Source: a bacterium
GTDB lineage: Bacteria > Latescibacterota > Latescibacteria > Latescibacterales > Latescibacteraceae
Length of the DNA: 26,947 nt
Reading direction: 5' to 3'
NCBI GenBank assembly: GCA_021372535.1
Contig: JAJFUH010000184.1
Coordinates: 1 to 26,947, forward strand
Below are positions 15,708 through 24,234 of this stretch, in pieces. The translations under genes were made by a program, and so were the position numbers. The stretch's first letter is position 1. Every line of letters starts with the position of its first letter. The notes beneath the pieces were generated by a model. That model had not been told where the DNA came from. It did not search any database and saw only the letters and a program-made list of their open reading frames with translations.

Positions 15708-16461
15708 CGCCCTGCCTTATGCCTGTTTTCATCTGCGTGTACCGTTGTGAAAGGGCTCTTTTTTCGTCGTTATTGATTGCGTCGAGAAGGCGCTTCGCCT
15801 CTTCCGGTGTCATGGGCATCACCTGGTTATCCTGCTGCTGTGACGGCTGCTGTTGCTGATCCTTTTTTTCGCCGTCTTGCGGACTCTGTGACTTGTTCTG
15901 CTGTTCTTTGCTTTTATCCTGCTGTTTTTCCTGTTCTTTTTTATCCTGTTCCTTCTGCTTGTTCTTATCTTCGTTCTGCTGCTTTTCGTTATTCTGCTGC
16001 TGTTTATCCTTTTTCTGCTCCTCTTTCTGCTGATTCAGCTTCCGGACGGCAAGTTCAAGGTTATGCCGGATATCCGGAGAGGATGGGTCAAGCTTCACCG
16101 CATTCTTGTATTCCCCGATGGCGCCTTCAAAATTATTCGCGGCCATGAGCGTGTTGCCCGCATTGAAGTATGCAGCGGCTGTTTCTCCGGAGTTACCGAG
16201 TTTCCGGGCCGCGGACAGGAACTCGTTGACCGCCTCTTCCGGTTTGTTGAGGGCCGAAAGAGCGGTACCGCGATTGAAGTTCAGTTTCGGTGTATCGGGC
16301 CGCTCGACGAGGGCATCGTTAAAATACCCGAGGCTCTTTTCGTAATCCTTCCTGTTATAGGCTTCGATACCGCGTTTGTTGGCGGTGGAAGCAGGATCGG
16401 CGGAACCGTTACCGGGATAAAAAAGCATGCACGCCAGCACTGTATATATCGGTATTCTCAT
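15697..16461 (-). CDS. batC: BatC-like TPR protein with Gln/Lys-rich tail
   Basis: A 254-residue exported protein. Signal peptide about 1-21 (MRIPIYTVLACMLFYPGNGSA), then three to four TPR repeats (ANKRGIEAYNRKDYEKSLGYF, KLNFNRGTALSALNKPEEAV, AAYFNAGNTLMAANNFEGAIGEY), then about 75 residues made almost only of Gln, Lys, Glu, Asn and Asp, and a short conserved end (MTPEEAKRLLDAINNDEKRAL). That end is typical of BatC. The frame is open upstream to 16545, but ATG 16461 has GGAG at 9-nt spacing, yields a proper signal peptide and overlaps the batB stop as ATGA. It overlaps batD by 11 nt. Confidence 0.87.
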   Translation of the reverse strand: MRIPIYTVLACMLFYPGNGSADPASTANKRGIEAYNRKDYEKSLGYFNDALVERPDTPKLNFNRGTALSALNKPEEAVNEFLSAARKLGNSGETAAAYFNAGNTLMAANNFEGAIGEYKNAVKLDPSSPDIRHNLELAVRKLNQQKEEQKKDKQQQNNEKQQNEDKNKQKEQDKKEQEKQQDKSKEQQNKSQSPQDGEKKDQQQQPSQQQDNQVMPMTPEEAKRLLDAINNDEKRALSQRYTQMKTGIRQGDDW

Positions 16462-17498
16462 GATGTTTTTCTCCATCGGGTAAAGTCCACGCCCCGGCGC
16501 CGTTCTCCGAGCGCGAGCCAGATCAGAAGGAAAAAGACCGAGCATCCGAGAGGTATCTGATACCGCTCTTTCAGCCGCGATATTTTGCGTTCGTGAATAT
16601 CCGATTTCTTCATGTGTCCGAGCTGGTCGATAATCGCCTGGACATCGACATCGCCGTTTGCGCTTCTCAGATATATGCCGTGAGTCGTCGCTGCAATCTT
16701 TCGGAGCAGCGTCTCGTCAAGGCTCGTCTTCACGACATCCCCTTTACGGTCTTTCTTGTACTCCTCTATCTGACCGTTGTCATCACGGATCGGTATGAGC
16801 TCGCCGCCCGATGTACCGATACCGACAGTGAAGATACGGACACCGGCCGATTCGGCTTTTTTAGCGCCCGTTTCTCCCGTACCCTCGAGATCCTCGCCAT
16901 CGGTGAAAAGGATGATGATCTGACTTTCACTTCCCGCCTCGGAACCCTTTTTTAGGAGGTTGAGGGAAGCATCGATTGCCTCGCCCACATTTGTCCCGGA
17001 TTCGGGTATTATACCCACATCCATATATTCGAGCAGGGTTTTTGCGGCGCTGTAATCGCCTGTCAGGGGGCACTGGACAAACGCTTTTCCGGCAAACGCG
17101 ACGAGCGCCACACGGTCGCCTTCGAGATTGTCGATAAGGCGGCGTATTTCAAACCGGGCCTGCTTGATTCTATTCGGTTTTATATCCTCTGCGAGCATTG
17201 AAAAAGATGTGTCAAAAGCGATAACCACATCTGTTCCCATTCTACGAACTATTTCGGTTTTTGTTCCAAACCGGGGTTCGGTACAGGCGATTACAAGAAA
17301 GAACAGGCCGAACATGAACGCAGCAGACCGTATTCTTTTTTTCGTTACGCTCAATGAGCGTGAGAGCGCCCCATAAAGATCAGGGCTCGCGAAATACTGC
17401 CGGTCACGGTTTCTTTTCATGGCGAACACGGCGCCGAGGAGAAGGAGCGCCGGCAGCGCGATCAAAAGCCAGAATGCTTCGGGATTATGAAAAACCAT
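16458..17498 (-). CDS. batB: BatB-like von Willebrand factor A membrane protein
   Basis: A 346-residue inner-membrane protein. Two N-terminal membrane helices (about 10-27 and 58-74) are followed by a VWA domain at about 88-290 with a complete MIDAS metal site: DTSFS (96-100), Thr169 and Asp200 (FTDGED). A third helix lies near 317-333, followed by a short basic tail. NP...FWLLIALP at the N-terminus and KKRIRSAAF before the second helix match Bat proteins. VWA domains bind partners through the metal ion; MoxR ATPases of the same cluster are thought to act on such proteins. The start is 2 nt after the batA stop; the end overlaps batC by 4 nt. BatA and BatB are paralogues. Confidence 0.9.
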   Translation of the reverse strand: MVFHNPEAFWLLIALPALLLLGAVFAMKRNRDRQYFASPDLYGALSRSLSVTKKRIRSAAFMFGLFFLVIACTEPRFGTKTEIVRRMGTDVVIAFDTSFSMLAEDIKPNRIKQARFEIRRLIDNLEGDRVALVAFAGKAFVQCPLTGDYSAAKTLLEYMDVGIIPESGTNVGEAIDASLNLLKKGSEAGSESQIIILFTDGEDLEGTGETGAKKAESAGVRIFTVGIGTSGGELIPIRDDNGQIEEYKKDRKGDVVKTSLDETLLRKIAATTHGIYLRSANGDVDVQAIIDQLGHMKKSDIHERKISRLKERYQIPLGCSVFFLLIWLALGERRRGVDFTRWRKTS

Positions 17499-17500
17499 GG

Positions 17501-18478
17501 TCAGGGAAGCCTCCTGAGTATGGTTCTGTCGAGGAGGAACGAGAGCAGAAGCAGGATGAATCCCGCTTTCAGCAGACCCGCATACCGTTCATCGTATTCC
17601 ACCCATTCCTTGTAATCGATCTTCGTTGTTTCCAGCTTGTTGATTTCGGCGTATATACCCTGGAGCTCCCGCTCATTTTTGGCGCGGTAATATTTTCCGC
17701 CGGTGATTTTCGCAACCTCCCTGAGCGACTCCTCGTCTATATGGGTCTCTGTCCAGTAAGGACGGCCGTTCATTTTAAAGAGCGCCTTTCCCTCGGTTCC
17801 CACGCCGATAGCGTATATTTTGATTTTCATCGTTTCCGCAAGCCGCGCCGCAGTGAGCGGGTCGATATTTCCACGGTTGTTCATGCCATCGGTAAGGAGG
17901 ATGATTATTTTACTTTTTGCATCGGAGGTCCGAAGCCTGTTCACCGAGGTTGCAATGGCCGAGCCGATGGCAGTGCCATCTTCGATCCGCGATTCCCACG
18001 CCCGATCGAGAAACTCCCGGAGCATATCATAATCAAGCGTCAGCGGGCACAGGGTGAAACTCTGCGCCGAAAACACCACGATTCCGATACGGTCGCTCAT
18101 TCGGTTCTCGATGAATTCATTGACCACCTTCTTTGACGCCTCGAAGCGTGTGAGCGGATCAAAGTCCATCGCGGCCATGCTCGATGAGATATCCATGGCG
18201 AGGATTATATCGATCCCTCGGGCGGTTCTCGTATGGAATGTCGTTCCGGACTGTGGCCGTGCCATGGCGAAAATGAGGACGATCAGCGCCGCATGGGCAA
18301 TAAAAAGGGAAAAAAGCCGCTTGAATGTACCGGCGCCTGTGCCGATTGTGTCGAATACACCGACATCCGAAAACAGGATCGTGGCTTCGCCGCGACCTTT
18401 TTTCCTGAAGTACGAGAAAAGGGTATAGAGCGGCACGATGAGAAGAAATAGCCATAAAGGCTGGGCAAACCTCATCAT
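17501..18478 (-). CDS. batA: BatA-like von Willebrand factor A membrane protein
   Basis: A 325-residue VWA protein, paralogue of the next gene. Two helices at the N-terminus (about 7-23 and 55-73), a VWA domain with intact MIDAS (DISSS at 96-100, Thr169, Asp197 in LLTDGMNNRG), and a C-terminal helix at about 300-316 (AGFILLLLSFLLDRTIL). The reading frame stays open to 18733, which would add 85 residues lacking any similarity and overlapping the upstream gene. The ATG at 18478 is correct on the evidence: GGAGG lies 8 nt before it and it starts 1 nt after the upstream stop. A second ATG directly follows at 18475. Confidence 0.92.
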   Translation of the reverse strand: MMRFAQPLWLFLLIVPLYTLFSYFRKKGRGEATILFSDVGVFDTIGTGAGTFKRLFSLFIAHAALIVLIFAMARPQSGTTFHTRTARGIDIILAMDISSSMAAMDFDPLTRFEASKKVVNEFIENRMSDRIGIVVFSAQSFTLCPLTLDYDMLREFLDRAWESRIEDGTAIGSAIATSVNRLRTSDAKSKIIILLTDGMNNRGNIDPLTAARLAETMKIKIYAIGVGTEGKALFKMNGRPYWTETHIDEESLREVAKITGGKYYRAKNERELQGIYAEINKLETTKIDYKEWVEYDERYAGLLKAGFILLLLSFLLDRTILRRLP

Positions 18479-18479
18479 A

Positions 18480-19487
18480 TCACTTCCCTCCCTGGTGGAC
18501 GGGAAGACTTTTGGCGGGAGTCTGCGGCGTTGCGGCTTTCTGCTCAGCCTCCAGGCGTTCCTGTTCGCGGGCGATGGAGTCGAGCATATTCCTGACCGGT
18601 ACGAGAGCGCGGTCGATGAGAGTTGCGGATTTATCGACCGGCGGGATGTACTTTGCGAACTTGACCATATCGGATTCTTCGAGAATTTCACGGAATGCAG
18701 AGGTAACCGAAGCTTCATGGGAATTACGGGCAAACCGCATTACAATCTCATCCGTCGTGCTGTAGAGTGCTTCAAATCCCATGTTCCGGTGAATGAATCC
18801 CCGTATTGCCATGGAAGTGAGGAAATAGAGTTCCTTTATCTGCCCGGATTCGAGGAGATGCATCGACCGGATATGCTCGAATTCTCCGATTTCGTCGATT
18901 GGTTTCCATACTTCGATCGGAGTTTCCCGTTTTCTGCGGCGGAACAGGCGGATAATAATCGCTATGAGGGCTGCAGCAACTGCAACCAGAATTATTTTAA
19001 GCCAGAGCGGCATTCCTTTCGATGCGATGCTGAAAGGCCCCCTGTTGGGTTTGGGCGCTGCATCCGGAACCGTCACCACTCCTTTGACGATAAGGGTGAG
19101 AACGTTCGATTCCGCTTTTCCCGGAGTTCCGTCAGACTCTATATAGTCCACCGTGAAAGGGCCGACCCGTAGCGTGTCGGGCGCAAATACATACATGAGA
19201 AAACCGTAATATTCGAGGTGTTTTCCCGGAGCGGACAGCCCGGTTGAATGCCACTGCGGAGAGATGTCGACGAACTGCTTATCGCCGGCGGGCACAGGAT
19301 CACCCGCCTGAATGCCATCGGGGACGGTCACGGCGCAGAAGACTGTAAGAGAATCGCCAATGGTAATCTGTGCGGTTGATGGAGAAATTTCAACGGATAC
19401 AGTATCCGTAAGGGGAGCACCGGAAACCTGCTCCCCTCCGGAAAAATATAAAAGGAAAAGATAAATGTACAGTATATGCAGTTTCAT
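18480..19487 (-). CDS. BatD-like/DUF4381-like single-span membrane protein
   Basis: A 335-residue protein next to batA. Signal peptide about 1-23; a periplasmic beta-rich domain (about 28-136) that resembles the first domain of BatD (TVSVEISPSTAQITIGDSL); one transmembrane helix at about 161-182; then a basic stretch RRRKRE and a cytoplasmic helical domain (about 190-320, LYFLTSMAIRGFIHRNMGFEALY, FREILEESDMVKFAKY). The cytoplasmic part resembles the small DUF4381-like proteins that commonly lie between DUF58 and batA genes. It starts 13 bp after the DUF4340 gene and ends one base before the batA start codon. Family naming is tentative, membership in the cluster is clear. Confidence 0.7.
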   Translation of the reverse strand: MKLHILYIYLFLLYFSGGEQVSGAPLTDTVSVEISPSTAQITIGDSLTVFCAVTVPDGIQAGDPVPAGDKQFVDISPQWHSTGLSAPGKHLEYYGFLMYVFAPDTLRVGPFTVDYIESDGTPGKAESNVLTLIVKGVVTVPDAAPKPNRGPFSIASKGMPLWLKIILVAVAAALIAIIIRLFRRRKRETPIEVWKPIDEIGEFEHIRSMHLLESGQIKELYFLTSMAIRGFIHRNMGFEALYSTTDEIVMRFARNSHEASVTSAFREILEESDMVKFAKYIPPVDKSATLIDRALVPVRNMLDSIAREQERLEAEQKAATPQTPAKSLPVHQGGK

Positions 19488-19500
19488 TTACATTATTTAT

Positions 19501-20886
19501 TTATTTATTTCCGAAAACATCGTCCAATGCCTGGTTTATACTGGCATTGACTGTTGAATTCGTTATATAGATAATGGGAGATAAGCTTGTTTGCACGTAT
19601 GTATTGGGATTATCGGTCGTAAAGGTTTTACCATACCTGGCCTCGACAATCAACTCGTCACCCTGATAGAAGGAAAGAGTCGATGTCGGCTTATCGATCC
19701 CTGTTTTTACATATTCTTCCTGTGTCGGTTCGAATGTGTAGATATCATTGACCAGCATGAAACGGGAGATTGCAAAGATACCGTTGATCGTTTCCTGCTG
19801 TATGTTTTTGTCGACCGGCGAGACGACGCTCCAATTGCTCTGGGCATCCTTCATGAATGTGATCGGGTTACCCGCCGTAACCAGTACGATTTTATCGACA
19901 ACGTTACGGTTGAATTTCATGGGCTGTTTTTCGATGAACCATGTTCTCTGACGGTTGAGCAGCGTAAGAAGGCTGTTCTCCACGGTAAAGATGAGATCAT
20001 TGTCAAATCGCTTGGCATACCAGAGATGCCGCTTGCCTTTTTCGGTAAGCTGTTTCCCGATGAGGAGCATTTTATCAGGCATGCCATACTTCAAGGTGAC
20101 GTTCAATACTACCGAGGGTTTATCGAGGCCGTATTTGGATAAATCGCCCGTCTGTTCTTCTTCAAGTGATTTTTTGTATGAATCGGCAATCTTCTTGGTT
20201 ATCTCTTCCATGTTTGTCTGGTCTGCGGGCAGATTCCACGGATAGATCATTGCCCACATTACGCCGTTATGAGCAACCTGAACCTTGTCTTCTTTTCCGT
20301 CAATAACTCTCATTATTTCCAAGCCTGTAATGTCATCAGCAAGAATATTGAGAATCGTTCGGGACCGGAATTTAATGACAGGACGCTTCAGTATTTCCGT
20401 GAGCTGGTTCGTTACCGCAAGAACGCGTTTTTCGGATGCGAAACGGACATAGGTCATGGTGCCGTCTGGAGTATCGTTACCGATATAGAGGGTATCGGGA
20501 TCGCCGGAATCGTACTCCATGGCCATGAAGTACGAAGGAGCGGCTAGGCCATAGGGCTTGAGGTCTTTTGGTTTATCTTCGACATTGTAGAGAATATCAC
20601 TCTGGTTCAGCGAGCTGAAAAGGGTGAAAAGAGGCTTGCCGTCCGCCTCGGATTTGATAGGAGCGGTAATATCCCACAGCCTTCCGATGCTCCGTTCAAA
20701 AACGATGGAAGATTCAGGCCGTGCGAGAGTGAATTTTTTGATCTTGTCCATATCGAAACGGATGAGCCGGCGTTCCTGAACCTCTTGAACTTTCCTGGTT
20801 TCTTCAGCCTTGTATACATAGAAGTAAACGAAAATGCCCAATCCGACAACAATAATGAGAGTAATAAGAGCTTTTACCAGTTTCAT
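19501..20886 (-). CDS. DUF4340 domain protein linked to a Gld-type ABC system
   Basis: A 461-residue protein anchored by one N-terminal helix (KLVKALITLIIVVGLGIFVYFYVYK, about 2-26), the rest outside the cytoplasm. Two repeated blocks fit DUF4340: FDMDKIKKFTLARPESSIVFER with PYGLAAPSYFMAMEY and DTLYIGNDTPDGTMTYVR in the first, and KYGLDKPSVVLNVTL with KMLLIGKQLTEKGKRHLWYAKR in the second. DUF4340 genes often follow GldG-like genes. The frame is open to 20961, but ATG 20886 has GGAG at 7-nt spacing and removes the overlap with the GldG-like gene, leaving a 13-bp gap. Function is unknown; probably a periplasmic partner of the exporter. Confidence 0.82.
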   Translation of the reverse strand: MKLVKALITLIIVVGLGIFVYFYVYKAEETRKVQEVQERRLIRFDMDKIKKFTLARPESSIVFERSIGRLWDITAPIKSEADGKPLFTLFSSLNQSDILYNVEDKPKDLKPYGLAAPSYFMAMEYDSGDPDTLYIGNDTPDGTMTYVRFASEKRVLAVTNQLTEILKRPVIKFRSRTILNILADDITGLEIMRVIDGKEDKVQVAHNGVMWAMIYPWNLPADQTNMEEITKKIADSYKKSLEEEQTGDLSKYGLDKPSVVLNVTLKYGMPDKMLLIGKQLTEKGKRHLWYAKRFDNDLIFTVENSLLTLLNRQRTWFIEKQPMKFNRNVVDKIVLVTAGNPITFMKDAQSNWSVVSPVDKNIQQETINGIFAISRFMLVNDIYTFEPTQEEYVKTGIDKPTSTLSFYQGDELIVEARYGKTFTTDNPNTYVQTSLSPIIYITNSTVNASINQALDDVFGNK

Positions 20887-20899
20887 GTTTGTTCTCCAT

Positions 20900-22339
20900 T
20901 CAACGTCTGCGATACCATATATACAATCCAATCGAGAGAAGTGCTCCGGGAAATATAACAAGAGTGAGCCAGTTCAGCATACTTCTTTCTCCGGGCCGGA
21001 GCTCGACAGGTGTAAAAACGGGAGCGTGAGGGGTGATTTCGATTACTTTTTCGTTGCGAGTCATCCAGTTTACAAGATTGAGGAACAGAGTAAGGTTCGA
21101 TGGGAATCCACCCAGCACCTCATTCGAGATAAAAGCGGCGTTACCGGTAAAAGCCGACCGGACCTGGAACGTATTGGCATTCCTTGTGGCGAGGGAATCG
21201 GGAAGATCGAACTCACGTTCGGTGGCCACGACCACAGTGAGCGGGCCTTTCCTTTCGTTTTCATCCCTGACAGGTTTCTGGCCGATTTTCATTCTTCTGA
21301 CATATTCCATGTCGGTTTCTGCCCAGCTGTCGGAGCTCGAAGCAATAAGGTCGATATAATTGATACCTTTCAGCTTCACGATGGTATTGATACTTCTGAC
21401 ATACGGGAACATGAAAGTCTGGTTTTCAAGCGGGGCGGTGACATCGCTCTTGTCTTTTGCCTCGCAGAGTGGATAGATGGGACCGCCGGCATCGGTTGTC
21501 AGTTTCTTCGATGTTTCGTAAATGAAGTCGTTGCCGTACAGTAATCCGTAAGAAGCCACGAAACGGTCGAGCTTTGTCTCAACTCCCGGGGCGACCATGA
21601 GAAGAATGCTGCCCTCATTATCGACATATCGTTTGATTTTGAGTTCTTCTTCCTCGATAAAAGGAACGGTGGGTCCCGGAATAATCAGCAGGGTGCAGTT
21701 ATCGGGGACTTTTTCTGCTTCGAGGAGATTTATGGTTTCGATCAGATAATTCTGTTCTTCGAGCCGTTTTTTAATGGTGCTGAGACCATTGTATTCGGTA
21801 TTCGAAATGTTCAATTCCCCGTGACCTGTCGAGAAATAGATGGTTTTGTTTTCATTGTTCATGAGCCGGAAAAGGGCAAGGGTGATCTCACGCTCCCCGT
21901 GCTGCTGGTACCTGACTGTCGGGGGGTTGATCCTGGTGATATTGTTTTTCCCTTCAAAAATGATTGTCTGCGGGAACTTTACATCGTATTTCTCGGCAAC
22001 GAGGGGATTTTTGAGCGGGTCTATGAGCTCAACCTTGATATGGCTGCTGGCGGCGGTGTATTTGTCAAGGATGTCGCCGATCCTTCGCTGGCTGGTGCTC
22101 GTATAGAAAGCCTTTATGGACACGTCGAAATTGATTTCGCTGAGAAATTTCTGCGTCTGCTTCGACAGGGTATTAGTCTTGTTTTTTGTGACATCGAAAT
22201 ACGGGGTTTTTATCGCGATGACATAATTGACCGCGATAAGACCGAGAGCGAGTGCGACGGCGAAAATAATCGGACTGAGTCCGTGTTTCAAGAGTTTTTC
22301 GAGCGCTACTTTTGTAACATTGGTTCTTTTCCCTTGCAT
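20900..22339 (-). CDS. GldG-like ABC transporter auxiliary protein
   Basis: A 479-residue membrane protein of the GldG/ABC-transporter-auxiliary group (PF09822-like). A short basic N-terminus, a membrane helix at about 22-43 (IIFAVALALGLIAVNYVIAI), a large extracytoplasmic part starting DVTKNKTNTLSKQTQKFLSE, a Rossmann-like block with IYFSTGHGELN, LLIIPGPTVPF and GSILLMVAPG, and a C-terminal helix near 455-475 followed by RRR. In gliding Bacteroidota, GldG works with GldA and GldF; elsewhere these proteins are widespread and not tied to gliding. ATG 22339 has GGAGG at 6-nt spacing and shares one base with the permease stop (TAATG). An earlier in-frame ATG at 22351 lacks a ribosome site. Confidence 0.87.
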   Translation of the reverse strand: MQGKRTNVTKVALEKLLKHGLSPIIFAVALALGLIAVNYVIAIKTPYFDVTKNKTNTLSKQTQKFLSEINFDVSIKAFYTSTSQRRIGDILDKYTAASSHIKVELIDPLKNPLVAEKYDVKFPQTIIFEGKNNITRINPPTVRYQQHGEREITLALFRLMNNENKTIYFSTGHGELNISNTEYNGLSTIKKRLEEQNYLIETINLLEAEKVPDNCTLLIIPGPTVPFIEEEELKIKRYVDNEGSILLMVAPGVETKLDRFVASYGLLYGNDFIYETSKKLTTDAGGPIYPLCEAKDKSDVTAPLENQTFMFPYVRSINTIVKLKGINYIDLIASSSDSWAETDMEYVRRMKIGQKPVRDENERKGPLTVVVATEREFDLPDSLATRNANTFQVRSAFTGNAAFISNEVLGGFPSNLTLFLNLVNWMTRNEKVIEITPHAPVFTPVELRPGERSMLNWLTLVIFPGALLSIGLYIWYRRR

Positions 22340-23124
22340 TATTGCCTCCATCGTGCTGATTCAACGTTGATTCCGGTCAGAAATAACCAGAAGATGGTCA
22401 TCGAGAGGTAGTATGCAATGTGTTTTATACCGATGAACCCCTGGACGAACGAATCGAGATGTTCCGAAAGAGACAGATACCTGACCAGTTCGTTAAACGG
22501 CGGGGCCAGAAACCGCGCGGAAAACACCAGAAGCCAGAGGCCCATGAAAAAACTGATCGAAACCGTGGCAGCAACGATCTGATTTTCGGTCAGCGAGCTG
22601 AAAAACATACCGATGGATATTATTGCGCAGCCCAGGAGAAGCGACCCGAGGTAGGAGCTGAGGACCGGTCCCCAGTCGAGCTTGCCATTTGACTGAATCA
22701 TCATGATAATCATGAAGGCAAGGGTCAGGAGCATCATCAGAACGTATATGGTCAGGCATGAAAGGAATTTACCGATCAGAACCTGAGCCGTTGTTATCGG
22801 CGAGGTCATCAGCAGTTCCATGGTGCCGGTTTTTTTCTCTTCCGCATACAGCCGCATCGTCAGAAGGGGAACGATGAGGAGAAAGAGAAAATTCATGAAA
22901 GTGAACACGTTTGTTGCCACCATGTTGATGTTTCTCATAGGAATCTCGCCGCCGTAATTGCTCACACGCCGGAGGAGCTGCATGGTCTCGGTGGAAAAAT
23001 TGAAAAAATTATCCTTGAAAACATTACCGACGACGAGCATGAAAACAGTGGCGATAACGTAAAAAATAGGCGAGACGAAATAACTTTTTATTTCCCTCGT
23101 ATATACTGCAAGAGCGTTTCGCAT
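22339..23124 (-). CDS. ABC-2 family transporter permease (GldF-like)
   Basis: A 261-residue integral membrane protein with about six helices. Features: RNALAVYTREIKSYFVSPIFYVI at the N-terminus, typical of GldF and ABC-2 permeases involved in export; LFLLIVPLLTMRLYAEEKKTGTMELLM near 79-105, the conserved EExxGTxELL-type coupling helix that contacts the ATPase; and further helices at about 115-140, 155-180, 190-210 and 240-258. It starts 14 bp after the ATPase gene and its stop shares a base with the GldG-like start. Together the three genes form a complete exporter: ATPase, permease, auxiliary protein. The cargo is unknown. Confidence 0.9.
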   Translation of the reverse strand: MRNALAVYTREIKSYFVSPIFYVIATVFMLVVGNVFKDNFFNFSTETMQLLRRVSNYGGEIPMRNINMVATNVFTFMNFLFLLIVPLLTMRLYAEEKKTGTMELLMTSPITTAQVLIGKFLSCLTIYVLMMLLTLAFMIIMMIQSNGKLDWGPVLSSYLGSLLLGCAIISIGMFFSSLTENQIVAATVSISFFMGLWLLVFSARFLAPPFNELVRYLSLSEHLDSFVQGFIGIKHIAYYLSMTIFWLFLTGINVESARWRQ

Positions 23125-23138
23125 TACGGCATCTCCAT

Positions 23139-24068
23139 TCAGTTCATCGTAACCCTGATAAAAATATCTTCGAGACTCATTGACATGTCTTTGAGCTGCA
23201 AAAGGTCGAGATTCTCATTAATCACTGTTTTTGCGATTTCGGCGCGGATATTGGCGCCTTCTTCAAGGTCGATCGTATACTTGACCGTATCATTCGGGCT
23301 CAATTCCTCTTTAACGCTGCTTACGCCCTTTATTTTTTCGAGCTGTGCCCGAAGCTGATGGGATTTTCCGCCGACTTCAACATAGAGCTGTTCTTTCTGA
23401 GGGATATTTGCCCGGAGGTTTTTCGTTGTATCCTCAGCTACCACGACACCGTCATTGATGATAATCACCCGTTCGCAGGTCATATCGACTTCCGGAAGGA
23501 TATGGGTCGACAGCACGACCGTATGGTCTCCTCCGAAGCTCTTGATGAGATTTCGGATTTCGACAATCTGTATCGGGTCGAGTCCGATAGTCGGTTCATC
23601 AAGAATGAGTACATGCGGATTATGGACAATCGCCTGTGCAAGCCCGACCCTCTGCCGGTAGCCCTTTGAAAGGGCTTTGCACTGGCTGTTATAATATTCA
23701 GTCAATCCGCATCTCTCGACAGCGGAATCGACACTCTTCCGGAGCGCTTTCAGGGATACTCCCTTGATTTTTGCACAGAATTCAAGGTAGTTTTTGACAC
23801 TCATGTCCAGGTAAAGAGGGGGTGTTTCAGGAAGATAGCCTATGCGTTTCCTGACCTCGAGCGAATCTTCGAACACATCAAGGCCATCCACTTTTACCGT
23901 GCCTTCTGTCGGAGATAGATAGCACGTTATAATTTTCATAGCGGTGGATTTGCCGGCACCGTTCGGTCCGAGAAAACCGAGCACCTCGCCTTTTCTGACC
24001 GTGAAAGATACCTTGTCGAGAGCAATTTTTGTCCCGTAGTATTTGGTCAGATTTTCAACTTCAATCAA
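23139..24068 (-). CDS. ABC transporter ATP-binding protein (GldA-like)
   Basis: A 309-residue ABC ATPase. Walker A GPNGAGKST (about 33-41), Q-loop region YLPETPPLY, signature LSKGYRQRVGLAQAI (about 133-147), Walker B VLILDEPTIGLDP (about 153-165), and H-loop STHILPE. The extra C-terminal domain of about 90 residues (QKEQLYVEVGGKSHQLRAQLEKIKG...) is typical of GldA and export-type ATPases. The start is TTG at 24068: there is no ATG near, and AAAGGAGG stands 6 nt upstream, a strong ribosome site that decides the start and gives the expected MIEVENLTKYYG N-terminus. A 166-bp gap separates it from the preceding gene, so a promoter may lie there. Confidence 0.93.
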   Translation of the reverse strand: MIEVENLTKYYGTKIALDKVSFTVRKGEVLGFLGPNGAGKSTAMKIITCYLSPTEGTVKVDGLDVFEDSLEVRKRIGYLPETPPLYLDMSVKNYLEFCAKIKGVSLKALRKSVDSAVERCGLTEYYNSQCKALSKGYRQRVGLAQAIVHNPHVLILDEPTIGLDPIQIVEIRNLIKSFGGDHTVVLSTHILPEVDMTCERVIIINDGVVVAEDTTKNLRANIPQKEQLYVEVGGKSHQLRAQLEKIKGVSSVKEELSPNDTVKYTIDLEEGANIRAEIAKTVINENLDLLQLKDMSMSLEDIFIRVTMN

Positions 24069-24180
24069 TGTAATCCTCCTTTACCTCTCAAACGGAGTCT
24101 ATTTTCAGATAATTTAATCTTTCAGATTATGAGGATTTTCATCAGACAAATCCGGATACAACTCTTTCCGTACCATATCG

Positions 24181-24196
24181 GACTGTTTATACAGTC
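24181..24196. promoter_or_regulatory. perfect palindrome between the unknown gene and the ABC operon
   Basis: GACTGT-TTAT-ACAGTC, 6-bp arms around 4 bp. It lies 39 bp beyond the stop of the unknown gene and 113 bp before the TTG start of the ATPase. No T-run follows, so a terminator is not clear; an operator is the alternative. A second small inverted repeat, TAATCT-TTC-AGATTA, lies at 24115-24129. Confidence 0.35.
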
Positions 24197-24234
24197 GCCG
24201 TGACCGATCACTCCCTTACCATCACCTGTAATCG

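Noticed and set aside
17354-18136. 260-codon plus-strand frame across batA and batB
   Set aside because: Antisense to two VWA genes with intact metal sites; no ribosome site or known family.
18479-18733. N-terminal extension of batA in the open frame
   Set aside because: Would overlap the upstream gene by 85 codons with no similarity; a GGAGG site marks the ATG at 18478.
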